A stretch of DNA of 64,000 bases from Thiodiazotropha sp040506275 (GTDB taxonomy: Bacteria; Pseudomonadota; Gammaproteobacteria; Chromatiales; Chromatiaceae): the NCBI GenBank assembly GCA_040506275.1, contig JBEVXD010000004.1, positions 186,001 to 250,000 of the forward strand. The letters run 5' to 3'. This document shows, in pieces, positions 51,761-59,257 of this stretch (its first letter is position 1; every line of letters starts with the position of its first letter). Made by a program: the position numbers and the translations under genes. Below the pieces are notes generated by a model. The model was not told the origin of the DNA. It saw only the letters and a program-made list of their open reading frames with translations, and did no database searches.

Positions 51761-53256
51761 GAGACAAGCTCCTCTAGATAGAGCGCATCAATGCGCTCCT
51801 GATAGTATTGATAAATGGTTTCTCTACGGAGTCGGCCGGTACCGGACAGTTGACCGTTCTCTATGCCAAATGGATTATCTGCAATCAGCCAACGCGTAAT
51901 GCGGGCGTAGTCAGGCAACAGCGCATTGACCTGTTCGATTGCCGCCTTAACATCGATATCTTCTGCACTGGCAGATGGAAGGATGACCGCGCAATTCCAG
52001 GGTCTTGCTTCACCAAATATTGCAGCTTGCGCAATGGCCGGTTCCATCACCAACTCCCGCTCAACCCACTCAGGGGAGACATTGCGACCATAGGCCGTAA
52101 TGAAAATATGCCGACGACGACCTTGCAGATGCAGGAAGCCAGCATCATCGAGAAAACCGATATCTCCGCTATGCCACCAGTGCCTATTTGATTCCTGATT
52201 GGAATCATCCAGGTAGCCAGTAAAACAGTTTCCGCTGATCAGCACCTCTCCATCATTAGCAATCTTCAGCGTCACATGTTTGAGTGGCTTACCGACTGAG
52301 CCCAGACACTGATCCCCAAGGCGATTCAGACATACGACAGAGGAAAATTCAGATAAGCCATATCCTTCATAGACCGGCAACTGCAATTCAACCGCTTGCT
52401 GTAGCAACCGCTTGGATAGAGCGGCTCCACCAACGGCAACGAAACGAAGTTGCTCTGGACAGGGGGCACCGGCCTTGAGCGCAGTGATCATGCCCTGCAA
52501 CATCTGCGGACTGAATATGGAAGTGGTAGCATCGTAACGCGTCATTGTATTCAACATCTTCTGCGCATCGAGTCCCGCTGCACCCAGCAGACCGGTATCC
52601 CTGAGCGAGGGTAGGGCTACACTGGCACCCGACCATAGTGGGATATAGAGACCTGCAATATTCTCAAGCAATACAGCCATTGGCGTCAGGGCCACGTGTC
52701 GGTCATTGGTTGTAACATCAACCGCTTCAGCCAGGGATTCAACCACCTGTTGCATATGCTTCCACTCGAGCATGACCCCCTTGGGTTCTGCAGTCGTGCC
52801 TGATGTAAAGGTGATTTTTGAAATAGTGGATGGCAGGTTCTGCGGTGGAAGAGCAGTCGCCAGGCACGCCAGAGTGTGGCCATATAGTTGCAATTTCTGC
52901 ACTTCGGAGAGGGAGAGCTCAGGCAGACTTTGCTGCAATCCCTGACCATTATCAGTAATCACCATCTCCACCCCAGCCGCTTTCAAGGCATGCTCAAGCT
53001 GTGCCGGAGAGAAGAAGGGGGGCAGTGGCACCAAGGTGATACCACAAGAGATGGCAGCCAGGTCGAGCAGTGCCCATGCAGGCCCATTGCCCAGGGACAG
53101 AGCGAGCGTGGAGACCTGCAAGGCCTGCAGCTCAGCTTTCAAACAACTTAAATTCAGTTGCAGCTCTGCATAGGTGATCTGATCCTCACCAGATACGATT
53201 GCGGGCTCATCAGGCTGCTCAAGTGCATATCGTGAGATGCGATCAAACAATTTCAT
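51757..53256 (-). CDS. AMP-dependent acyl ligase (ANL superfamily)
   Basis: 499 residues. The P-loop-like TFTSGTTAEPKGVMLEW lies near residue 150, YEGYGLSEFSSVVCLN is the A5 motif, and WWHSGDIGFLDDAGFLHLQGRRRHIFITAYGRNVSPEWVE is the A7/A8 hinge. It activates a carboxylate as its adenylate, then CoA or a carrier. The near-final part (FGIENGQLSGTGRLRRETIYQYY) keeps the A10-type region, where a Gly-rich stretch replaces the usual Lys. Four-base overlaps link it to both neighbours. The acid is unknown, probably fatty. Confidence 0.9.
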   Translation of the reverse strand: MKLFDRISRYALEQPDEPAIVSGEDQITYAELQLNLSCLKAELQALQVSTLALSLGNGPAWALLDLAAISCGITLVPLPPFFSPAQLEHALKAAGVEMVITDNGQGLQQSLPELSLSEVQKLQLYGHTLACLATALPPQNLPSTISKITFTSGTTAEPKGVMLEWKHMQQVVESLAEAVDVTTNDRHVALTPMAVLLENIAGLYIPLWSGASVALPSLRDTGLLGAAGLDAQKMLNTMTRYDATTSIFSPQMLQGMITALKAGAPCPEQLRFVAVGGAALSKRLLQQAVELQLPVYEGYGLSEFSSVVCLNRLGDQCLGSVGKPLKHVTLKIANDGEVLISGNCFTGYLDDSNQESNRHWWHSGDIGFLDDAGFLHLQGRRRHIFITAYGRNVSPEWVERELVMEPAIAQAAIFGEARPWNCAVILPSASAEDIDVKAAIEQVNALLPDYARITRWLIADNPFGIENGQLSGTGRLRRETIYQYYQERIDALYLEELVS

Positions 53257-53927
53257 GCCACTTGCCTTCCAGCCAGCTCAGCATTCTGCCACAGCTCCAG
53301 CATCGGCTGCTCCTGCTCACAGAGAGACCGCAGCACCTTGTGGCCATGGGCGATATTGCCCGCCATGACTCTTGGCCTTTGGTCGTAGTAGCGGCCCCAA
53401 CGGAGTTGCTCTTCTTCAGATAGACATTCAGCTTCAGCCTCACCCAACTCTATGAGTTCCAACCCCAGGCGATTAAAGGCATTAATCAGAGCCGGGCCGA
53501 TAGTGAACAGGGCCCACTCAGCACCTGAATTTGAAAGGTAGGCGGTCAGCGCTGTAATCAGCCACCGACCACCCCCAGCTGTAGCGACAGCGAGATTTCC
53601 AACCTCGACCAGGCGTGCCCTGTCCACAGGCATCATTATTTTGGAAGCCAAAACCTGCTCAACCGGTTGATTTAAATAGTTTTCCAAAAACAGCGGATCA
53701 CTATCTGCATGACAGAAACCAAGCACTGCCATCATGTTATCCTGCTGATCACTGAGACTCATCAGCAACGGCATAAAGTGATGAATATCAGCACCATAGT
53801 GCTGCTTGAAACACTCTTTGACGAACCGTTCCGCAGTGACGCGTTCCGCCATACCCGGCTTTAATGTTTCAACAAGCCTGGGATGAGGACCCATGGCAAT
53901 CTCATCACGCTTCCTTACGTTGGCCAT
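53253..53927 (-). CDS. Thermostable-hemolysin family protein (GNAT-like)
   Basis: 224 residues, no signal peptide. RVTAERFVKECFKQHYGADIHHFMPLLMSL, VLGFCHADSDPLFLENYL and RARLVEVGNLAVATAGGGRWLITALTAYL are typical of the thermostable hemolysin family, whose fold resembles GNAT/acyl-homoserine-lactone synthases. The name comes from Vibrio delta-hemolysin; an acyltransferase role is inferred from fold and context. It is the first gene of a six-gene operon and overlaps the ligase gene by four bases. Confidence 0.85.
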   Translation of the reverse strand: MANVRKRDEIAMGPHPRLVETLKPGMAERVTAERFVKECFKQHYGADIHHFMPLLMSLSDQQDNMMAVLGFCHADSDPLFLENYLNQPVEQVLASKIMMPVDRARLVEVGNLAVATAGGGRWLITALTAYLSNSGAEWALFTIGPALINAFNRLGLELIELGEAEAECLSEEEQLRWGRYYDQRPRVMAGNIAHGHKVLRSLCEQEQPMLELWQNAELAGRQVA

Positions 53928-54234
53928 TTCACTACTCCAGTAATTTAACTTGGCGCCTAGAGTAAACAGCGAGTCTTAATCGGATCTTAAAGGGGAGGAA
54001 TTAATTTAGTGAAATGCCGGTGATTCAATTGAGAGAGCCAACAGAATGCAGTGAGAGCAGTGCTATTATTGCTGCAGCAGCTTGTCGTTTTAGTAATTCT
54101 GCTTAAGCCTACTTACAATAACAGGGCACTTCAGCAGAGACGATGTGTCTCATTCAGGAGCCGACTCAACCTATAATAACATTTTCACTAACTCCGAATA
54201 ACTGGGTCCGCACTCATAACAGAAGAGGAAACCG
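53928..54234. other. Divergent promoter region
   Basis: About 300 bp between the acyl operon and the glutathione reductase gene, which diverge. I see no definite operator or hairpin. Confidence 0.4.
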
Positions 54235-55587
54235 ATGACCAAACACTATGACTTAATCGCTATCGGCGCAGGTAGCGGCGGACTCTCTGTAGCTGAGCGC
54301 GCAGCGAAATATGGCGCGAAGTGCGCAGCTATCGAAGCCAAGCGAGTCGGTGGCACATGCGTTAACCTGGGTTGTGTGCCTAAGAAAGTGATGTGGTATG
54401 GCGCAAGTGTTGCACATACGCTGGCTGATGCAGCAGATTACGGTTTCGACATCGATATAAATTCATTCTCATGGAGCACCCTTAAGCAGGAACGGGATAA
54501 GTATGTCGAGGGTATCAATGGTTGGTACCACACTTATTTAAAAGACTCTGAAATCGACGAAATAGACGGCTACGCCCGTTTCATAGATGCTCAAACTCTG
54601 GAGGTGGACGGTAAACAGTTTCAGGCCAAACATATTGTTATCGCCCCTGGCACCTACCCCCAAGTGCCCTCAGTTCCTGGCGCTGAACATGGCATCACAT
54701 CGGACGGTTTTTTTGCCTTGGAGGAGAAACCGAAACGGGTTGCAGTGGTAGGTAGCGGCTATATTGCAGTTGAAATCGCGGGCTTGCTCAATGCACTGGG
54801 CAGTGATGTCACCCTACTGCTGAGACGCGAACATCTGCTGCGGCCATTCGATGCCATGCTACGAGAATGCCTAATGGAGGAGATGATCGATGCAGGCATC
54901 AATATCGTCACCTCGTCCCAAATTGGTGAAGTCATCAAACAAGAGGATGAAAGTCTGGATCTGATCTGTGCTGATACCGGACAACTAATTGGCCGATTCG
55001 ATCAACTGCTATGGGCCATTGGGCGTGCACCGGCCTCAAGTGGATTAGACCTGGATAACGCAGGGGTAGTCACAAATGAACAGGGATACATCCCAACCGA
55101 TGAGTGGCAAAACACCAATGTATCTGGCCTTTACGCTATCGGTGATGTCACGGGCAGAGCCCAACTGACCCCTGTTGCTATTGCAGCGGGACGTCGCCTT
55201 GCTGACCGACTCTTCGGTGGCATGAAGGAGCGAAAACTTGATTATGATTTAATTCCTACAGTGGTCTTCAGCCACCCACCAATCGCTACCGCCGGACTGA
55301 CCGAAAGCGAGGCGAGGGAGATTCATGGTGACGCGGTAAAGATCTACCAATCACGATTCACACCGATGTATCACGCCTTTACCAAACACAAAAGCAAAAT
55401 GGCCATGAAACTGGTCACTGTAGGCGCCAAGGAGAAAGTGGTGGGTTGTCATGTCATCGGCATGGGTGCTGATGAGATGCTACAAGGATTTGCCGTGGCG
55501 ATGAGAATGGGCGCAACGAAAAAAGATTTTGATGACACCATTGCTATTCATCCGAGTGCCGCAGAAGAGTTAGTAACCATGCGTTGA
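54235..55587 (+). CDS. gor: Glutathione reductase, predicted NADPH-dependent
   Basis: 450 residues. GAGSGG FAD site, redox C42-V-N-L-G-C47, GSGYIAVE NAD(P) fold and HPSAAEE at the C-terminus. Residues 195-203 are LLRREHLLR, with the Arg pair and a further Arg that bind the NADPH 2'-phosphate in E. coli Gor (VRKH...R). This contrasts with the Glu of the 45672 homologue. It reduces glutathione disulfide in the cytoplasm. A GAGGAAACC ribosome site precedes the ATG. Confidence 0.93.
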   Translation: MTKHYDLIAIGAGSGGLSVAERAAKYGAKCAAIEAKRVGGTCVNLGCVPKKVMWYGASVAHTLADAADYGFDIDINSFSWSTLKQERDKYVEGINGWYHTYLKDSEIDEIDGYARFIDAQTLEVDGKQFQAKHIVIAPGTYPQVPSVPGAEHGITSDGFFALEEKPKRVAVVGSGYIAVEIAGLLNALGSDVTLLLRREHLLRPFDAMLRECLMEEMIDAGINIVTSSQIGEVIKQEDESLDLICADTGQLIGRFDQLLWAIGRAPASSGLDLDNAGVVTNEQGYIPTDEWQNTNVSGLYAIGDVTGRAQLTPVAIAAGRRLADRLFGGMKERKLDYDLIPTVVFSHPPIATAGLTESEAREIHGDAVKIYQSRFTPMYHAFTKHKSKMAMKLVTVGAKEKVVGCHVIGMGADEMLQGFAVAMRMGATKKDFDDTIAIHPSAAEELVTMR

Positions 55588-55631
55588 GAACTATTCAGTA
55601 ATCTTAGCTAGCGCTTTTTCATGGAACGATA

Positions 55632-56231
55632 ATGACTAGAACCTTACATCCTGCACTGCTTATTTCAGTAGCTTTGCATCTACTATTGCTTTGGCTCATA
55701 GCCAATAAACTGGAGTTTAATCTCAGCGAGAATATTCCAATAAAACGTTCGCCGATACATGTTGCGATTATTCATCAGAACATGAAACCAAAACCATTCA
55801 AAAGTCACGAACGAACCTCTTTGCAGAATAGTGAAATAACTGAAACTATAGAGCCACAACAAAAGCCACAGACAAACAACCAATCACTACAAAAAGAGAG
55901 TTCAAAGCAAAAGATAGATCAAACCAGCTCACCTGACGGATCGAGACGCAGAGTAACCTCAGCTAAAATCATCTCTTCATCGTCAGAGGTAATCAATAAA
56001 CTCTCCAACAATGAGAGCATTCAAACCACCATTCAGAAGAGTGACTCGGTATCTGCAATTTTAGACCGAGCTTTAAATCCAAAAAGAGAATCCCCAGGCA
56101 TCACTACCCAAGCAGACGGCACAACAAGAGTTGTCACTGAAAATGGTTTAACTTACTGCATAAAGCCTTTGGACGATTGGAAGATTGTCGATCCTGAAGA
56201 TGACATGCGGGTTTCAATGTATTGCAGGTAG
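55632..56231 (+). CDS. TonB-like N-terminally anchored protein of unknown function
   Basis: 199 residues: a membrane helix (about residues 8-24, ALLISVALHLLLLWLI) as in TonB/TolA N-termini, a long Ser/Lys/Gln-rich extended region (45-150), and a short C-terminal domain with two cysteines (TYCIKPLDDWK, SMYCR). The C-terminus is not a recognisable TonB domain. It starts 44 bp after gor. It is possibly a periplasm-spanning protein of an envelope system. No partner genes (ExbB/D) are near. Confidence 0.5.
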   Translation: MTRTLHPALLISVALHLLLLWLIANKLEFNLSENIPIKRSPIHVAIIHQNMKPKPFKSHERTSLQNSEITETIEPQQKPQTNNQSLQKESSKQKIDQTSSPDGSRRRVTSAKIISSSSEVINKLSNNESIQTTIQKSDSVSAILDRALNPKRESPGITTQADGTTRVVTENGLTYCIKPLDDWKIVDPEDDMRVSMYCR

Positions 56232-56477
56232 GTCAATTAAGCCATTTACACTTACATCAGCTAGAAAAAAGCCAGATAGCCCTTAATGCATGACTTTCAA
56301 GTGATAATGTAACTACATACAAACAACCTAGTGAATACTGCTTTTGCGCTAATAGAGGCCGGCTTGTTCAAGCTAGACCAAATGGAAAACCAAATACTCA
56401 TGCACCCCTATGACTTGAACTATCCTTTAGCGAAATGAACAGATATATTCAAATAAAACTGGCGTCATTAAGTGGTA

Positions 56478-57005
56478 TTAAGTATTACGTTTTGACTTTT
56501 TACGAATCGAAACAATTTCTTCTGACGATATTCCAATTGATTCAAGAAAATCTTGGTGAGCTTCCGGCGAGTTCTTTTCAAATTCAACATGCCAGTTCCG
56601 CATACCCTCTTCATCAAGTCCTGCAGCACTTAACATCGACACCCACTTATCCTTAGTAACTATTCTGCTTTTTTCAATATTCCCCTGACTTCTGACCATT
56701 TTAATAATAACTTTCTGCTGATTCCTTAACACCTGTATCTCTTTATTTATTGAAAAGAGACGCTCCTCTAAAGCTTTCTCGACCTCATCAAAATCCTGAC
56801 CAATTATTTTCTTGATGTCGGCCAATGACATTCCAGAATTCCTAAAAAGGATTATCCTCTCTAACTTTTGAGTATCGCTACTTGAATACATGCGATAGTT
56901 TGAGTCGCTTCTACCACTCGGCTTAAGCACCCCCTTTGAATCGTAATAGAGTAACGTGCTTCTCGATAGTGAATAGCGTTTCGCTAACTGACCGACAGTA
57001 AACAT
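56478..57005 (-). CDS. MerR family transcription regulator
   Basis: The ATG at 57005 starts the canonical MFTVGQLAKRYSLSRSTLLYYDSKGVLKPSGRSDSNYRMYSSSD winged helix, followed by the dimerisation coiled coil (about 85-115). The C-terminal 55 residues (KWVSMLSAAGLDEEGMRNWHVEFEKNSPEAHQDFLESIGISSEEIVSI) repeat the entire 60-residue protein encoded just upstream. No metal-binding Cys cluster is present. It probably senses a small molecule or the partner protein. It may share an operon with that gene (69 bases apart). Confidence 0.85.
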   Translation of the reverse strand: MFTVGQLAKRYSLSRSTLLYYDSKGVLKPSGRSDSNYRMYSSSDTQKLERIILFRNSGMSLADIKKIIGQDFDEVEKALEERLFSINKEIQVLRNQQKVIIKMVRSQGNIEKSRIVTKDKWVSMLSAAGLDEEGMRNWHVEFEKNSPEAHQDFLESIGISSEEIVSIRKKSKRNT

Positions 57006-57073
57006 TGTCAACGTAACCTTTTCTCCTGGCACAAAAGACGGCAGCATGACTACCGCCTTATGTACCAAGTCAA

Positions 57074-57256
57074 TTATAGAGATCGAATTTCGGTAATTTC
57101 ATTACTTGGAATATTTATCCATTCAAGAAACTCTTGATGACCCTCAGGATTTCTAGCCTCAAATTCCTTATGCCACCGGCTCATCATTTCGTCAGTCAGA
57201 CCAGTTGCACGAAATAGTTCGATCCATTGTTTTTTATTCACATGGTTAGAATTCAT
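57074..57256 (-). CDS. Stand-alone copy of the MerR C-terminal domain
   Basis: The ATG at 57256 lies eight bases after AGGAG. 60 residues: NKKQWIELFRATGLTDEMMSRWHKEFEARNPEGHQEFLEWINIPSNEITEIRSL. It aligns throughout with residues of the downstream MerR (W, GL, M, WH-EFE, PE-HQ-FLE, I-S-EI). No membrane helix. It is upstream of the MerR gene on the same strand, so the two are probably co-transcribed. It may compete with or modulate the MerR sensor domain, or bind the same ligand. Confidence 0.75.
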   Translation of the reverse strand: MNSNHVNKKQWIELFRATGLTDEMMSRWHKEFEARNPEGHQEFLEWINIPSNEITEIRSL

Positions 57257-57444
57257 CTTCACAGCTCCTGTTTGGAATCGTAATTTAACGGCGAATTACC
57301 GCTGATGTGAAGTTTCAACTATGAGGCTATAGTCAGGTCAAATGTTTTCCTGATTACTTAGAAACTGAGATTCAGGCGCAATCAGGAATATTCTTAAAGA
57401 ATCGCCTTACAACTCTGGCTTTCTTGATCCACCGCTAACCACCC

Positions 57445-58650
57445 TCAATAGAGCTTTAGATTCGCAGTTCTCTCATACCACTCCATCTCATCCTGCTTGG
57501 TGACAATCTCGAGTTCTTCCACGCTGGCAGTTGGATTATCCACCCATTCACGAAGCAGGCTGGAACCATTGATAAGATCAATGGCAAGCCGTTCAAACTC
57601 ATACTCATAAGGAAAATCACGCCATAGCGGGTAGTCTGGCTGAAGCTGACGGAGTGCTTTGAAGGCCAGCGCTTGCAGGCGCCAGGGTTTGAAGTTTTTA
57701 TGTTGATAGTGTTCTGAAGTTTCCACATGAATCTGCACACCCTGACAAAGTTTACCTGAGTGTTTGTGGAAGGTGGGTTCAAACCAGCAGGCTCGCAGAA
57801 GACACCCTTTGAGCCATTGCGGCGCTATCTCATACATGCATTGTATTAACGCTGAGGCGTCGATATCAGGTGCGCCGAAGAGTTCCAGTGGCCGGGTGGT
57901 GCCACGCCCTTCTGAGAGTGTTGTTCCTTCGAGCATCACTGTTCCAGGATAGCACCTGGCCATCGACAGATTTGGGGCGTTGGGGCTTGGATTGACCCAG
58001 GCACGCTCCCCCACAGGCCAGCCGTAACCCGGTGATAAATTAGGCTGCCAGCCAATCATGGTCACTACCTTGCAATCCACATCGATTTTGAAGTGATCCA
58101 CAAACCACAAAGCCATCTCACCTAGAGTCAGTCCGTGTCGCATCGGCATAGGACCGGCACCGACAAAGCTTTCCCAGCCCTCTCGCAGGGTAAGACCCTC
58201 CACAGGTCTGCCTACCGGATTTGGACGATCCAGAATCCACACTGATTTGCCATGCCTGGCAGCTGCTTCGAGCATGTAACGCAGGGTAGTGATGAAAGTA
58301 TAGATTCGGCAACCCAGATCCTGGAGATCTATAAGCAGCAGATCAAAACTCGCCATCATATCTTCTGTTGGTCGACGCACCTCGCCATAAAGACTGAAGA
58401 CAGGAATACCAAGACGGGAATCAAACTCGTTTTCTGACTCCACCATGTTGTCCTGTTTATCGCCGCGAAGGCCGTGCTGAGGACCAAAAGCAGCAGTCAG
58501 CTCAATCTCTGGTAGCTCAGCCAGGGCATCCAGACTATGAGTCAGGTCAGCTGTTGTTGAGGCCGGGTGGGCCAGCAGGGCGATGCGTTTACCCGCCAGT
58601 TGACTCCGTAATGCAGCCTCCTCTATCAGGCGATCAACTCCAAACTTCAT
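57445..58650 (-). CDS. NamZ-like exo-beta-N-acetylmuramidase (DUF1343)
   Basis: 401 residues without an evident signal peptide. The family hallmarks FGPQHGLRGDKQDNMVESENE, DLLLIDLQDLGCRIYTFITTLRYML and WILDRPNPVGRPVEG are present, as are YCEGT-type YPGTVMLEGTTLSEGRGTTRPLELFGAP. NamZ enzymes remove MurNAc from peptidoglycan fragments during recycling. It stands between the MerR unit and lspA. The absence of a visible leader suggests a cytoplasmic location, though some relatives are exported. Confidence 0.9.
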   Translation of the reverse strand: MKFGVDRLIEEAALRSQLAGKRIALLAHPASTTADLTHSLDALAELPEIELTAAFGPQHGLRGDKQDNMVESENEFDSRLGIPVFSLYGEVRRPTEDMMASFDLLLIDLQDLGCRIYTFITTLRYMLEAAARHGKSVWILDRPNPVGRPVEGLTLREGWESFVGAGPMPMRHGLTLGEMALWFVDHFKIDVDCKVVTMIGWQPNLSPGYGWPVGERAWVNPSPNAPNLSMARCYPGTVMLEGTTLSEGRGTTRPLELFGAPDIDASALIQCMYEIAPQWLKGCLLRACWFEPTFHKHSGKLCQGVQIHVETSEHYQHKNFKPWRLQALAFKALRQLQPDYPLWRDFPYEYEFERLAIDLINGSSLLREWVDNPTASVEELEIVTKQDEMEWYERTANLKLY

Positions 58651-58777
58651 CCCAGGTCAATCCTTACTCAGCGATACACAGAGAAACTGCCATGCAATGT
58701 AATCAAGTATAGAAACAAGATCAAAAAACCATATGATCCAGCCCTTCGTATAGCGACCTCAGGGTTGGACAAGTGGT

Positions 58778-59248
58778 TCAGTCACGCTTTTTAGCCAACA
58801 CAAGGGCATCGTACATCATGACACCCACCCCGACGGTGATTGCCGCGTCGGCAATGTTGAATGCTGGCCAATAGTGTTCATGGTAGTGGAAGTGTAGAAA
58901 GTCGATCACATGCCCAAACAGAATACGATCAATAACATTGCCTACCGCCCCTCCGATAATCAACGATAGCGAAACAGCAACCCACTTCTCTTGCTGTTTC
59001 AGTCGCCATAGCCACACCGTCAATACAGTAGTTACAATAATGGCCAGGATCGTAAAAAACCACCGCTGCCATCCACCCTGTTCACTGAGGAAACTGAAGG
59101 CCGCCCCTTTATTGTAAAGCAGGGTCAGATCAAACACAGGCATCACATAGACCGACTCGTAGAGGGTCAGCATCGCTTCTGCCATCTGTTTTGTAACCTG
59201 ATCCAGCAGGATCACGACAAAGGAGAGCCACAACCAGTTGATCATCAC
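58778..59248 (-). CDS. lspA: Lipoprotein signal peptidase II
   Basis: 156 residues, four transmembrane helices. Both catalytic aspartates are in the expected motifs, GGAVGNVIDRILFGHVIDFLHF and FNIADAAITVGV. It removes signal peptides from prolipoproteins such as the several in this window. It starts nine bases after the ileS stop; the murJ-ribF-ileS-lspA order is the standard gammaproteobacterial operon. Confidence 0.97.
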   Translation of the reverse strand: MMINWLWLSFVVILLDQVTKQMAEAMLTLYESVYVMPVFDLTLLYNKGAAFSFLSEQGGWQRWFFTILAIIVTTVLTVWLWRLKQQEKWVAVSLSLIIGGAVGNVIDRILFGHVIDFLHFHYHEHYWPAFNIADAAITVGVGVMMYDALVLAKKRD

Positions 59249-59257
59249 TAAATCCCT

